From the NCBI RefSeq assembly GCF_900497805.2, contig NW_020954548.1:6906835-6970834 (forward strand): a stretch of 64,000 nucleotides of DNA. The letters are read 5' to 3'. The position numbers and the translations under genes are program-made. This DNA is from Vombatus ursinus (taxonomy: Eukaryota; Chordata; Mammalia; Diprotodontia; Vombatidae). The notes beneath the pieces are model-generated. The model did no database searches, had not been told where the DNA came from, and saw nothing but the letters and a program-made list of their open reading frames with translations. Positions 22,115 to 33,099 of this stretch are shown here, one piece after another (the first letter of the stretch is position 1; each line of letters begins with the position of its first letter).

Positions 22115-23125
22115 TAGGTTAGGAATAGAGGAAAGAGGAATAGAGTATGGGGGCTAGGGTCTTGGTGGGATGCTGGAACTTAAGTAGAGAATAAGTCTTC
22201 TGCTAATATAAAGAGTAATCCTTGCATCAACTAGGATAAAACAGTAAGAACTTACTGTTTGCTGAACAGATGAATAAAATAAATTAATAAGTGTGGTAGC
22301 CTATATTATCCTCAATATCTGGACCAATGATTTTATCTATAAAGGTTATACAGTCTCAAGTCAGTTTCATATAGATCTAGGTATAGATTTACAGAGATAA
22401 CATTCCTTGGTGGTAAAGGTATCCAAGTTAACCTGTTTCCAAGATCTAATTTTGTGCGTGGGAATCTTTCCATGCCCTGATTTCCAGGCCCAAAGGCAGG
22501 TTTGGCAAGACTTGGAAGGTGGTGGTGTCATATTTGTCCTTGTGTCCTTGGCCAGACTTCCTTCTCTTCTGTTCTATTAGGCACAAGCACCTGTTCTACC
22601 ACAGAGGTGGCTGCATTTCACTGGAAAACCTGAATGACAACTGAGGGTGAAGCATCTAAGGATAAAAGGCTCTCTGTCCATGAAAAATACTGTGATCATT
22701 AGCCAGTATGCAAAATTCACTACAAACTAAACATCACCTGTTAAAAATGACTGTGAATTAATTATATGCTGACAAATGCAGCATACCTTTCCAGAGACTA
22801 TCCAAGCCATCTAGCCCAGCTGATAGAGACAGCTGATTTCTCCAGGATATGATTTAGTCACTTTCTTTCTAATCTGTATTCTCTCCAGTCTGTGGCCTTT
22901 TTTGCACACCTCCTAAGCAAAAGTGTACTGGAAATGAATTTAGATAAATGAGGCAGAGGATGAGTTGGGTTTATCTACTTTCTCCCCCACTTTACATCCT
23001 TATGTTGTTAGTTACACTCCTTGGATTATAGAAAACTCCCAGATAGGCTCATTGGATGGTAAAGTTCTGAAAAATTCTGAAACAGAGATCCATGTGCAGT
23101 GGAATCATTTTGATGCCGTGTAAAA
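22115..23125. other. No recognised feature
   Basis: Unique DNA. A patch at 22680-22800 ('gtgaattaattatatgctga') resembles the AT-rich candidate blocks. No supported exon. Confidence 0.35.
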
Positions 23126-23159
23126 TTCTGAGTGGAAATCTGGAATCTGAGTCATCTTC

Positions 23160-23420
23160 CCCTTTATTTGATGGCATGAAATTAGGCAAGTCACTTAATT
23201 CTTTGAAGACTCAACTTCCTCTGTAAATTCAGAGTTGGATTGATCATCTCTTTCTCTTCCCATTCAAATGTAATGTCACTTACCACTTATGGGGTTCACT
23301 TTCCTAACCTTTAAAATGGAAATAACCCAAAGAATCTACCCCACAGGGTTTCTGGGAGGCCAAAGGCCGTGCTGTGTGTAAAATACTTTGCAAAATTTTA
23401 AAGGGCTAAATAATTGGTGA
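23160..23420 (+). repeat. MIR SINE
   Basis: 'attaggcaagtcacttaatt' is followed by 'tttcctaacctttaaaatgg', 'ccccacagggtttctggg' and 'gtaaaatactttgcaaaatt', the MIR 3' series, with some extra DNA in the middle. Confidence 0.7.
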
Positions 23421-23549
23421 TTATGTTGTAATTCCTTCACGAAAGTCACCTTCTTTCGCCTCATCCTGCATTTTAAATGACTGTTTCAGGAGTACACATA
23501 TTCTTCCTGCTTCTTCCAAATTGGGAAAAAAGAAACAAAAACCTTCAAA

Positions 23550-23670
23550 TATGGGCTCAGCAGTGGACTTAACTTTTCTGGTCTCAGTTTCCTCATCTGT
23601 AAAATGAAAGAGTAGAACTAAATGACTTCTGGGGTCCCATCCAGCTCTAGATTAGTAATCTTATACACCT
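23550..23670 (+). repeat. MIR SINE fragment
   Basis: 'ggtctcagtttcctcatctg' and 'gacttctggggtcccatcca' are MIR. Confidence 0.8.
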
Positions 23671-23699
23671 ACAATTGTGTATTTAGCATCTAATGACCA

Positions 23700-24265
23700 G
23701 ACTAAATAAATGAAGATGTTTATCACTGAAGGATTGGCTACTGGGTGATGAATTATTTTGACCACAATGACTCATAGAACTAGCTGTTAAGGCAATGAAG
23801 TGCTAAAGGCATTTCAAGAAAAAGGAATGAAGGAACAGAGAGAAGGGAAAGGGAAAGTAGTAGGAAGGGAACAGAAGGAAAGTAAGGAAGTCCCTTCCCC
23901 CTTCTTCATCGAAGCAGGAACATTTACCTGAAGATTGAATCCATCCTTCCTTTTCCAGAGGTTAATTTATCCCTCCTTTATGTAGCCTTAGTTCTGCAAT
24001 TCTTGCTGGAGCTTTTATTTGCAATGCAAGAGTTATTCTGAATCTGTGCCTATTACAGCTTTGGTGACTATTAAGGTATGAGGGAGGTGCACTTCAGTGA
24101 TTCATGTCTACAGAGACTTACACCAGAAAAACTGGGGTTCTAGTCACAGCAGGGGAACTTCACAAGGACAAACAGAAAAACTCTGATCATCAAAGTGACC
24201 AAAGAAACAGTAGGTGAGGCTATTAATGGATGGCATTGACTCTGCCCCTCGAGATCTTCTTAAGG
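23700..24265. other. No recognised feature
   Basis: Includes a purine-rich tract at 23815-23895. No supported exon. Confidence 0.4.
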
Positions 24266-24269
24266 AGAA

Positions 24270-24450
24270 TAAGTAGTACAATTACAATAGCACTGCTGTG
24301 CAACACACAGGACTAAGAGATCTGGGTTTGAATCCATACCCTGCCATTAACTTGCTGTGAAACACAAGGCAAATTTCTTCTCTTCTGGTAAACAGAGAGA
24401 GCTGGCCTGGATTAGCTCTGAGATGCATTCTATCTCTAACAACATATGAA
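24270..24450 (+). repeat. MIR SINE
   Basis: 'gatctgggtttgaatccata', 'ccctgccattaacttgctgt' and 'tggcctggattagctctgag' follow MIR order. Confidence 0.75.
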
Positions 24451-24454
24451 TTTA

Positions 24455-25028
24455 TGTTGTCTTGTAAGGATCAGCCATTCACCTACATGAGGACGATGGG
24501 AGATTCTTCTGAAGTGGGATTGTTATAGTAGACTTTCCACCCTGCTCTAGGATTCTAGGATTCTAGGATTGCAGCGGATTACAACAGTGAGAGTCCAGAG
24601 GACCCATAGCCCTATTCCAGGACTACCACAACTGTCTAATATTTTTCCGGTCTGCTTTGACCCCAAATCCAGGTAGATCCGAGATCAGAGGACCTACAGC
24701 CACACCCCAGGGGTCTCATTCTTTCTAGCTTTGTGACCCTTCTGAGTTTAAATGCTGTGACCCTAAAGACCCCAGAGATAATACATAGAGAAAGTTTAGC
24801 AGTTTAGCTAGTTTTCTACAGAGGTTTTGACCAACACTATCCCATAACTAGAGAAACCAAACCTTTCCCCACCTCCCTCCTCAGTCAGTCCAGTCCCTGG
24901 GGCTTACCTGCAAATTGTATATTAGAAACTGACTTGATCCAGTTTATAATTCTCCTAAAAGATTTTTTTTCCAGGGAGTTAAAGTCCTCCTCTGGTTTCC
25001 ACTCCATTATAATAGTAATAATGTCTTT
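24455..25028. other. No gene; tiny tandem repeat
   Basis: Three copies of 'aggattct' (10-bp period) at 24549-24576. The rest is unique. Confidence 0.5.
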
Positions 25029-25560
25029 GTTGTTTGTCCTTCCTTTTCAAAGAGGACTAATGACATCACAGGGTAATGTTTTGACTTGGGCATGAATTGG
25101 ATTTAAGAGAGGTGGATTTGCACAAAGTCAGTCATTGGCCTCACTCTCTCTTCCAGAGTCACTGCAGTCCAGTGGCAAGACAAAAATCAGGACAACTGGT
25201 GATGGCCTGGGATACAGTGGATGACCGTGGTGTTGTCAATGTCTGACCAAGCTCTTAGCGCTCCATAATGCCTACTTTTGCCACCTTTATGACCTTTGGA
25301 ACAAATTTTTCTCATCTGCCCATTCAACCAGATGAAGTCTTCACACGCCTGGGGTAGACATCTCCCCAACTCACCAACAGGTTTTTGGCCTGTCAGTTAC
25401 CCTCAACCTGGTTTAGCCCAAGACTGCTTCAAATGCTACAGTTTCTTGGAGCCACAGGTTAGAATTGAGTGCCAGGTAGAGATCAAAGGTGGATGAGCAG
25501 ACCTGAAAAAGGCTCAGCAAACCCTCACACCAGAGGTGCTAGTCCTCCTTGAAAACCCAT
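25029..25560 (-). repeat. Marsupial dispersed repeat, name uncertain
   Basis: The stretch 'ttgtttgtccttccttttca', 'agaggactaatgacatcaca' and 'catgaattggatttaagaga' is repeated in reverse complement at 28549-28675, whose end reads 'aacaacaacaac'. This copy is longer and continues to about 25560. Frames of 60-66 codons here belong to the repeat. Confidence 0.6.
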
Positions 25561-25589
25561 ATACCCTAATATCATCATATATTTATATA

Positions 25590-25590
25590 A

Positions 25591-25629
<39 letters not shown>

Positions 25630-25680
25630 TACACATACATATATATAATATATATGTGTGTACATATATTTATGTTTTTA
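25590..25680. repeat. TA/CA microsatellite
   Basis: A long (TA)n run followed by 'acacatacacatacatata'. Confidence 0.95.
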
Positions 25681-25794
25681 AGTATAATATATGTGGTTTC
25701 ACATTTATTGTATCATTTCATTCACATGAAACAGGAGGAATATTATTACTCATAATTAATAGATTAAAAGTACTGAATTATATAGAGTTTAAAA

Positions 25795-25840
25795 AGTGAC
25801 CTCTAAGATCCCTTTCAATTTTAAAAATCCTATGGCCTCT
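25795..25840 (+). repeat. MIR 3' tail fragment
   Basis: 'gtgacctctaagatcccttt' and 'caattttaaaaatcctatg' match the MIR/CR1 shared 3' phrase. Confidence 0.5.
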
Positions 25841-25884
25841 CATATCTCCTTGAAATTATCTACTTCTTCATTTCTGAAAACACT

Positions 25885-26170
25885 GTATTATTCCATTACA
25901 TTCACATACTTTTTTTCAGTCATCCCTCAATTGATGGCCATCCTCTTGTATGAAATGATGATGAGAAAAATGGGCAGAACCAGAGGAACAATTTATACCG
26001 TAAATCAATATGATGAAAATGAGTGATTTTAAAGACCTTTATGGACTGATGAAGAATGAAACGAACAGAATCAGAAGAACAATTTATGCAATTTTGACAA
26101 CTTTGAATGACAACAATGACAATCTATGAATCCAGGGGTGCAGTGATGAAGACTGTTATGTACAGCTGAC
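25885..26170 (+). repeat. L1-type LINE 3' end fragment (marsupial)
   Basis: 'ctcaattgatggccatcctc', 'gaagaatgaaacgaacagaa' and 'cagaagaacaatttatgcaa' resemble a common marsupial LINE 3' segment that is better preserved at 56930-57140. Confidence 0.5.
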
Positions 26171-26204
26171 ATTAAATTAAGGTGATGGGATGAGAGTGAA
26201 GAAT

Positions 26205-26290
26205 TACACATGCATACATAGATATTGGATGCATGTATGTATACATATATGCATATGTGTATGTATATATGTACACATAAAGAAAGAACA
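26205..26290. repeat. AT/GT-rich microsatellite
   Basis: Alternating 'catacatagatattgg', 'atgtatgtatacatatatgc' and 'atgtgtatgtatatatg'. Confidence 0.85.
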
Positions 26291-26299
26291 GAGCTAATG

Positions 26300-27050
26300 A
26301 GGAAATTTGTTTCGCTTGACTATGGATATTTATTATAAGGAATTTGTTTTTTTTTCTTTTGTTCTCTTCCCAAAGCCATGAGGGCAAGAAGGAGAATATA
26401 AATTTATATAAACTTAATTTAAAAAATCCTATGACCTTATGACTTTTTCAAACAAGATTATTAAGCTGGTTAATGATACAAGACTAGAACCAAGATATTA
26501 TCTAAGATATCTAAGAATACTTCTTTTTTTCTTTTAACTTGGGGCAAAAATTTTGGGATTTAGAGTGAAAGCATTAGGAGCAGCAGCACTGAATAAAAAC
26601 CATGAATGCAGTCACACTGAGAAATGGCTGTCTGATGTTCATCCTCGCTCAGGAAAGGGAAGAAAGTAGGGCACAGCAGAAGGGCAGTGGAGGCTAGTGG
26701 AGGACCATGAGTTAAGCTAAGAGATGACAACGGTAGGGATTTCAAAGAAATATGTCAGCAATGGTGTCTGCCAGCAACCTGCATCTAAGTTCTCTTCCCC
26801 TCACAAGAGACGACAGTTCTGTTACAGACAGGTCAGTATTCTTTCCATTCTCACACTCTCATCCTGAACTTTAATTTGTAAAGTCTAACTCTCAGAAAAT
26901 AAGCAAAGTGATCTGCACTGCACATTTTCCCCACCAAAGAGGTAGAAAGGAAAGCACTATCAGTGCAAACCAGGATCTAATCTCCCAGTTCTATGAAGGA
27001 GAGGCAAGCAAGATAGTATATGAAGAGAGAAAGTGGTAAGATGAAGAAGC
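26300..27050. other. No recognised feature
   Basis: No repeat or exon seen. Confidence 0.4.
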
Positions 27051-27054
27051 TGAA

Positions 27055-27215
27055 CTAAGTAGGAGTCCTAGAAGCCTGGGTTCCTTTCTAGCTCAGCTGC
27101 TTACTACCCATGTGACCTTGGGTAAATCACTTCCCTCTCTAGATCTTAGCTCATTTCTTCTGATATAAAATGAGGAAGTTGGCCCTAGGTGATCTCTAAG
27201 GTTCCTTCCACATAT
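27055..27215 (+). repeat. MIR SINE
   Basis: 'gcttactacccatgtgacct', 'tgggtaaatcacttccctct' and 'aaggttccttccacatataa' follow MIR order. Confidence 0.82.
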
Positions 27216-27219
27216 AAAT

Positions 27220-27650
27220 CCTATGTGCCTATTTGTCTTCGTGCAAAACATTCTTTCTCTAGGAAATTCAGAACATTTTACAACCATTTTATCCGATGGA
27301 ATTCGGAATTATGATAGATATCATTCTAGGGCAGTGGAAAGGCAGGAATGGACCCATAAATTTTGCTTCAGCTCACTGATAAAGGAAGCAATAAAGTTGC
27401 CATGCCCAGAACCGCTCGGTACAATAGTCCCAACCCAGTCTATGCAAGGCTTTTTTTTTGTGTTTGTGCTGGATGAGAACTAGGGTTGGGCTGTCCTGTC
27501 ATTCTGCTCCAAATGTTATTGGCTTGCAGCTGCCACTTTTCAATCACTTTTAGGGGGTATTTTTTAATGGAAATGCTTTTGTTTTGTTTGTTTTCTCTTC
27601 ATTCTCTCTCCGTTATATATGAGATTTAGAGGAGAATAATTTTATATCTG
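27220..27650. other. No recognised feature
   Basis: An 86-codon plus-strand frame (27223-27483) overlaps an opposite-strand frame and starts inside MIR-derived DNA. No domain recognised. Confidence 0.4.
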
Positions 27651-27654
27651 GAGG

Positions 27655-27890
27655 GGACCTTAGAGTGCTGAGCCTGGAGTCAGGAAGACCTGAGACAGAA
27701 TCTGGAATTCAAAAGTAGCTGTGTGATCCTGGGAAATTCACTTTACTTCTGTTTGCCTGGGTTTCCTCAACTATAAAATGGGGATGATAACAGCACCTAC
27801 CTCTCACAGAGTTGTTGTGAAGACAATATTTGTAAAGTGCTTAGCACACTGCCTGGTACATAGTAGGTGCTATATCAACATTTATTCTCG
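27655..27890 (+). repeat. MIR/CORE-SINE, full length
   Basis: It runs from 'gctgagcctggagtcaggaa' through 'gtttcctcaactataaaatg' to 'gcctggtacatagtaggtgc'. An L2-like tail follows at 27990-28050 ('ctggcacatagtagtcactt', 'aataaatgcttgctg'). Confidence 0.85.
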
Positions 27891-28548
27891 TCCCTTCTCT
27901 TCCCCTCTCCCCATTATCAGGTTTAATCTTCTCATTTTATAAGTGAAGAAACTGAGGCCAAGAATGATCCTTAAAGGTAGAAACTCTCACTTTTGTGTCT
28001 GGCACATAGTAGTCACTTAATAAATGCTTGCTGATTAATTGAATTGACCAAGTTCATATACACTTCATTGGAAATATCAGTGATTGTTTACCTTTAAATA
28101 TACCACTAATGAAAACTAGTAGAAATCCATAGAGGAAAACTTAATTCTGACTCTAAAATAAAATTGCTAAACAAGCCTATTATTTCACCAAACACTTCTA
28201 TTATTTTGGTTTTTTCTCTATAGATTTTCAGGCAGTGGGAGTTGCTGATTCAGGAAGAAAATACAAGGATACTCAGACATGTTTCTGAAGAAAAAAGATA
28301 GGTGGGACTGACAAACACTAAATACAAAGTATATTCTTATTATTTTTCAACAAAAATATAGTTGATGAGCAGAATACGAGGGGACAATGGACAGTGGACA
28401 GTGGGTCTTTAGTTCAGGATCCTTTTGGACATTTCACTCCTGCAACATCTGTTTCCTCATACATAGCATAAGGATAAGATTTCCTTCATATATATGTATA
28501 CAACATGCATTAATTATGTGTGTGCGTATTATATATACACATATATCC

Positions 28549-28675
28549 CATACAAGGCCAACAACTTCATGCAACTCTGCTTCACTTAAATCTAATTCAT
28601 GCATGAGTCAAGATATCACTCTGTGAAGTCATTGGTCCTCTTCAAAAATGAAGGATGGAAAATAACAACAACATG
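28549..28675 (+). repeat. Marsupial dispersed repeat, second copy
   Basis: Reverse complement of the 25029 copy over about 125 bp: 'cttaaatctaattcatgcat', 'gtgaagtcattggtcctctt', then 'caaaaatgaaggatgg' and an AACAAC tail. Confidence 0.65.
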
Positions 28676-28679
28676 AAAT

Positions 28680-29075
28680 CGGTAATTACTGAGATAAGCA
28701 TCCTATGCTTTGAGTTCCCTGTGGGAAAAACATGTTGCCTAATATCAATGACAATGCTGTTATTGTTATTATAGTTCTTGTAAGTTGTCTAAAGATAAAA
28801 TTTGAGTATCTGATCCCTTACAGGCCATCAGAGAGCCTCCCTGCCATGTTGACCCACATTCCACACATAAAAGCAATAGTAATATTGAATTTGCCAAATC
28901 ATCTCCATATTGCATATAACTAGAGGGGTACTTGAAATAGCCTAAATTTGAAGAAAAGAGTTATTTGTACTGAATTTTGCGAAGAATATCCTTTGTTAGA
29001 TTATGGTAATGATTTTAGATTAGAGAATACTGATACTGTAAATCTAACTCTTATATTTCATACATAATTTGCAGA
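28680..29075. other. No recognised feature
   Basis: AT-rich unique DNA. A 63-codon frame (28732-28923) has no domain. Confidence 0.4.
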
Positions 29076-29092
29076 TCTATGATATTGTCAGT

Positions 29093-29349
29093 AGGGGCAG
29101 TGAGGTGGTGCAATGGATAGAGCACCCGGCCTGGCATCAGAAAGACTCATCTTCATGAGTTCAAGTTCTGCCTCAGACATTTACTAGCTTGTGTCCCCGG
29201 GTAAGTCATTTAACTTTGTTTGCTTCAGTTCCTCATCTAAAAATGAGCTAGAAAAGGAAATTGTAAACCACTCCAGTATCTTTGCCAAGAAAACTCCTAA
29301 TGAGGTAACAAAGAGTCAAACACAACTGAAAAACAACTAAACAACAACA
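29093..29349 (+). repeat. Marsupial SINE (MAR1 type), full length
   Basis: The head 'aggggcagtgaggtggtgca' is followed by the body 'ccactccagtatctttgcca' and 'cacaactgaaaaacaact'. Flanks 'atgatattgtcagt' (29079-29092) and 'atgatgctgtcagt' (29350-29363) are a 14-bp target duplication with two mismatches. Confidence 0.92.
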
Positions 29350-29633
29350 ATGATGCTGTCAGTGCAGATATGCAAGTCACCAATCAGATTTCAACCCCTC
29401 TCTAACTCAGTAGGTTCAATTGAAACAAATATGCATCAAGTGCCTGCTATGCACAAGAAATCTTAATATAGTAAGTGCTGGGAATAAAAACTTAATACAC
29501 AACAAACCAAAACAAAATAATCTCTTCTCTCAAGGAGCTTACATTCTACTGATGGAAATGGTATCCATTTCATCCTAGCAGTGACAGGGAGGTACTAAAG
29601 CCATGGTATCCTGGACCCAGACTATACAGGATC

Positions 29634-29848
29634 ACAAGAGCCAATTGTTAAATGTTTAGTGTCAGCATTTATACCTCAGAAATGAGCAGATACTATAAAT
29701 TAGGCCTTAATTTCTATTGTTTTGTGTATAAAGTGATAGAGAAAATGCCAATAATGCCAATTAAACTTCAAAGTGTGCCCTGCATACATTTGCTTTTTCA
29801 GAGAGCCAGTTGTTAAATATTTGTCAGCACACACTTATACTGTAGACT
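29634..29848 (+). repeat. Unnamed repeat, two related pieces
   Basis: 'gccaattgttaaatgtttag' (29632 on) and 'gccagttgttaaatatttgt' (29806 on) are related to each other. The longer piece, 29757-29848, also matches 57155-57240 ('ttaaacttaaaagtgtgtg', 'ggttggttgttaaacattta', 'agcacatgtctgtactg'). Confidence 0.55.
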
Positions 29849-30099
29849 TTAAGCAGGGAATTGATGAGATCAAACCTGGTCTTAGGAAGATTATTTTAGT
29901 AACTGTGTGGAGGATGATTTGGAAAGAGGAAAGCCTGAACTAGGGTAGCATCTGTGTGAGTAGAAAGAAAAGCTCAGGTGAAAGAGATGTTGTGGAGTTC
30001 GAACTGGGAAGAATTAATAATTCACTAGATTGGCTATGAGAAGGATAACAGCAAAGGAAGATTTATGCAGGGCTCTGAAGTTGTTAACAGGACAGGGCA

Positions 30100-30215
30100 T
30101 AATGGTGAGAGATGAGCTGGAGAAGGAAACGGCAAATCATTCCAGTATCTTTGTGCAGAAAACCCCAAAGGGGATCACAAAGAGTCAGACACAACTAAAA
30201 CAACTGAACAACATA
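30100..30215 (+). repeat. MAR1-type SINE, 3' part
   Basis: 'gagatgagctggagaaggaa', 'cattccagtatctttgtgca' and 'agtcagacacaactaaaac'. The tRNA-like head is absent (5'-truncated copy). Confidence 0.85.
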
Positions 30216-30794
30216 GTGGTGAAGCTGTGGTGAAGATGATGAGTTCTGTTACACCCCTATCAAATTTGAAATGCCTATGGAATAGCTACAGCCAGGGAAT
30301 GACTATTGATGATGTGGAACTAGAATCAAGCAGATAGAGTAGGGCTAGATATGGATCTGGAGATTATCTGAATAGAGATGATAAATGAACCCTTGGGAAT
30401 AGACAGAGTCACTAAAGGAGAGTATAGAGTTATTTAAGAAGCAGGGCCAGAACGGAGCCTTGAGGGATACCCCCTCTAAGGGAGTTGGAGATGGATAATG
30501 ATCTAGCAAAGGAGACTAAAAAGTACAAAGGAGACAGAAAGGACAAGAAGCAGAAGAGCAAATAGTCATATGGGGGAGAAAAGAATATGCAGGAAGAGTA
30601 TGGGTGAAAAACCATGTCAAGTTACAGTGACCAAAAAAAATCATCACTTTGTAGCCCAACTGGTGATGAACTTCTCCATACCTTGCCAAGCTGGTTCTTA
30701 GACAACACTCATATGATCAACCACTGGTCAGTATTTAAATCCTGTCATTATTGGTAGCATTGACCAGAACTTGAATTTTACTGTCATAGTTTTT

Positions 30795-30915
30795 AATAAC
30801 CCAGGATCACCTTAATGCAGAGGTGTTGTGCAGCTCAAATGAGATAGTGGATATAAAGTACTTTGTAAACTTTAAAGTGCCTTATAAATGCCAGTTATTA
30901 TTAATAATAATAATA
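30795..30915 (+). repeat. MIR 3' part with TAA tail
   Basis: 'gtgcagctcaaatgagatag', 'aaagtactttgtaaacttta' and 'ttattattaataataataat'. Confidence 0.8.
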
Positions 30916-30919
30916 ATTA

Positions 30920-31700
30920 GCCTAGAGTCACCAGGTAACTTCATTCACTGAGTCTTCTACTACACTCCTGCAGAACTCAAGCAATGTACATACATTTTTA
31001 AGTTTAATCTGCATTATTTACACTTTTTCTAGTCTAGACAATCAACAAAATAATGTCTTCTTGAAATGTAGTAGTTGAAGATTTCTGAAATGTAAATCCT
31101 CACACTTAAAATTTAACAATTGACTTTCAAAGCTAATTAGAGCTGGCTTTAGCCCATCCCTACCTTGATGCCAAGATGACACATTAGACCAACAGTGCTG
31201 GGCATCCAGCAGATAGATAATGGGATTTCTTCTCCCCATAGTCTTAGATGAGTCAATTAAGTTCTCTGTTTTAATGGTTCTTCTTCAAATAAGGATATTA
31301 AATTATAGTGGGGTTATTTTTGTTTGTTTATTTATTTGTTTGCTTGTTTAAGAGAGGAACAAAAAGATAGGGGGAATATCCACAAAAGAGTTATGCAAAT
31401 AACTAAAGGTTTGCCAATAAGTCTGAAGAGTAATTAGCTGGAGGAAATGAGTTTATTTTAAAGGACAGGAGACTGTTGAATCAGGAATAATATTTGAATT
31501 TATAAAGGGATGATCTTATGAGTAGCGATTTCTTTTAGGACCAGGATTCAATTAAACAAAATCCAACAAGTATTCACTATATCTACCATCTGTACTAGAT
31601 AACCTTTGAAATCCTTTTTCTATTGTAGAGCTATTATCCTATGACCCTTTGATTTAATAGGCCAGGTATTGTGTTTCAGTACTAGCAGTATATTTCATTT
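30920..31700. other. No recognised feature
   Basis: AT-rich DNA with a TTTG/TTTA patch near 31317-31350. No exon supported. Confidence 0.4.
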
Positions 31701-31704
31701 TATA

Positions 31705-31965
31705 TTTTTATATTTCAAAGAATTTATATAGGGCTTTAAAGTTTGCAAAGCATTCTACAAATATTCTTATTTGGTCCTCACAACAACCCTGAAAGGTAGG
31801 TGTTATTGTTAATCTCATTTTATAGTTAAGGAAACTGAGGCAGACAGAATTTAAGTGACTTCCTAGGGTCACACAACCAGTAAGTGTTTGAGGCAATATT
31901 TGAACTCAAGTCTTCCTGACTCCAGGACCAGCCTTCTATCTATTGTGTCACCTAGTTGCCTAGAG
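31705..31965 (-). repeat. MIR/CORE-SINE
   Basis: 'gggctttaaagtttgcaaag', 'ggtcctcacaacaaccctga', 'aaggaaactgaggcagacag' and 'gtgtcacctagttgcc'. Full-length, reverse orientation. Confidence 0.85.
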
Positions 31966-31984
31966 GATACAAAAATGAAAAAGG

Positions 31985-32205
31985 ATAGTCTCTGCTTACT
32001 ACCTATATGACCTTGGACTTATAATTTAGCCTTTCTGAGGCAAACAGGGTTAAGTGATTTGTCCAGGGTTATACATATTGTAAGTGTCTGAGGCCAAATT
32101 TTAACTTAGAAAGATGAGTCTTCCTAGCTCCAGGCCTGGCACTCTATCCACTCTACCACCCAGATGCTATGTGGCATGTAATAGGTGTTTAATAAATGCT
32201 GCTTC
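31985..32205 (+). repeat. MIR SINE split by a MAR1-type SINE
   Basis: A MIR 5'/middle piece ('cctatatgaccttggactta') breaks off near 32034 and its tail resumes as 'ggcatgtaataggtgtttaa' at 32174-32205. The break is filled by the minus-strand SINE at 32034-32165. Confidence 0.65.
32034..32165 (-). repeat. Marsupial SINE (MAR1 type), partial
   Basis: 'ctgaggcaaacagggttaag', 'gtaagtgtctgaggccaaat' and 'ctctatccactctaccaccc'. Confidence 0.8.
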
Positions 32206-32267
32206 CCTTCTCCATTTCTTCTATTCTCCTTTTCCCCTCTCCACTCCTCTGTTTTTTTTTCCTCCCT

Positions 32268-33081
32268 TGTACCGGCCACGCCGAACTTGTGTCGGCCGCG
32301 CCGACCCTCTCCTCCTATAAGGAGCAGGCTGCCAGAGTCATACTCACTCTTGAGTCTTCGGTCCTCAGCCGGATAAACACACAGAGACGAGCCATCGGGA
32401 GGTGCCAACACCAGAGCTTTATTCAGAGGCCATCACAGCAAGCCCAAGCAGCAAGGCCAGAGCAACAGAGCAGGAGCCAAGAGAGCGTGATCTGACCACG
32501 CTCGTTCCTAAGTACCTACTTAGCCCCTCCTCCCCAGCCCGCTTACTAGCCAATGATTGTAGGGTCAGGTACCGGAAGGGGCTGTCTGAGTTTAGCACAC
32601 CAAGGGGTAGGGAGTGACGTAGGAGGCTAGGACCAGATACAGGAAGGAGGCATCTGGGATTAGTGCATAGACAGAGTACGTGACCTAGGAAGTCAGACTC
32701 AGATACTGGGAGGAGGCGTCTGGGGTCAATGCTACACAAAGGGACCCAGGAAGTCAGGAAGGTCACAAGATGGAGGTGTCTGGGGTTGACGTTGCATATA
32801 GGGAGGGGACTAAGCAAAGGGAACTCAGTCCTCTGCCATCCCACTCCCACGTGGCACCACCCCTTGCCTCAGGAGCACAAGCTCCGGCTACTTCCTTGCA
32901 CCCAGCTTATCTCACATAGCACTGCCCACTGCCTCAGGGCTTCTCCGTACCCAGCCCATCCCAGTTCACCACGACTCCACCTACCACAGCCCCTGCCTCG
33001 ACTTCCAAAAATACCCAGATCTTACCCTAATCTTGCCACAGCATCCACCTGGTAGTTGCCAACATCAGACAGTCCCTCACA
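32268..33081 (-). repeat. ERV LTR (downstream side), 814 bp
   Basis: On the minus strand it starts 'tgtgagggactgtctg' directly after a polypurine tract and ends at the TG complement at 32268. The polyadenylation signal AATAAA is at 32418-32423. A GC-rich U5 with 'gtgtcggccgcgcc'-type sequence lies between there and the end. The U3 part holds about four degenerate ~60-bp units. Confidence 0.9.
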
Positions 33082-33098
33082 ATTCCCCCTTTTTGTTT
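33082..33098 (-). other. ERV polypurine tract
   Basis: On the minus strand, 'aacaaaaagggggaatt' abuts the LTR start. This is where plus-strand DNA synthesis is primed in retroviruses. Confidence 0.85.
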
Positions 33099-33099
33099 A

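Larger units (their letters stand above)
29410..30620 (+). repeat. Ancient dispersed repeat, long copy
   Basis: The start 'tgcatcaagtgcctgctatg' and 'caaggagcttacattctact' is followed, after other DNA, by 'aggaagattattttagtaac', 'gtgtggaggatgatttgg', 'aatttgaaatgcctatggaa' and 'gccttgagggatacccc'. That is the expected order of this long noncoding family. A MAR1 3' part (30100-30215) and the unnamed repeat at 29634-29848 lie within the span. Confidence 0.6.

Noticed and set aside
24549-24576. Minisatellite
   Set aside because: Only three 10-bp units; too short to call.
29093-29349. tRNA gene (from tRNA-like SINE heads)
   Set aside because: The head lacks a complete cloverleaf and is followed by a standard SINE body and tail with target duplications.
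32402-33055. Open frames of 71-143 codons in the ERV LTR, repeated near 37135-37666
   Set aside because: They lie within LTR sequence on both strands. The duplication reflects the paired LTRs, not paralogous genes.
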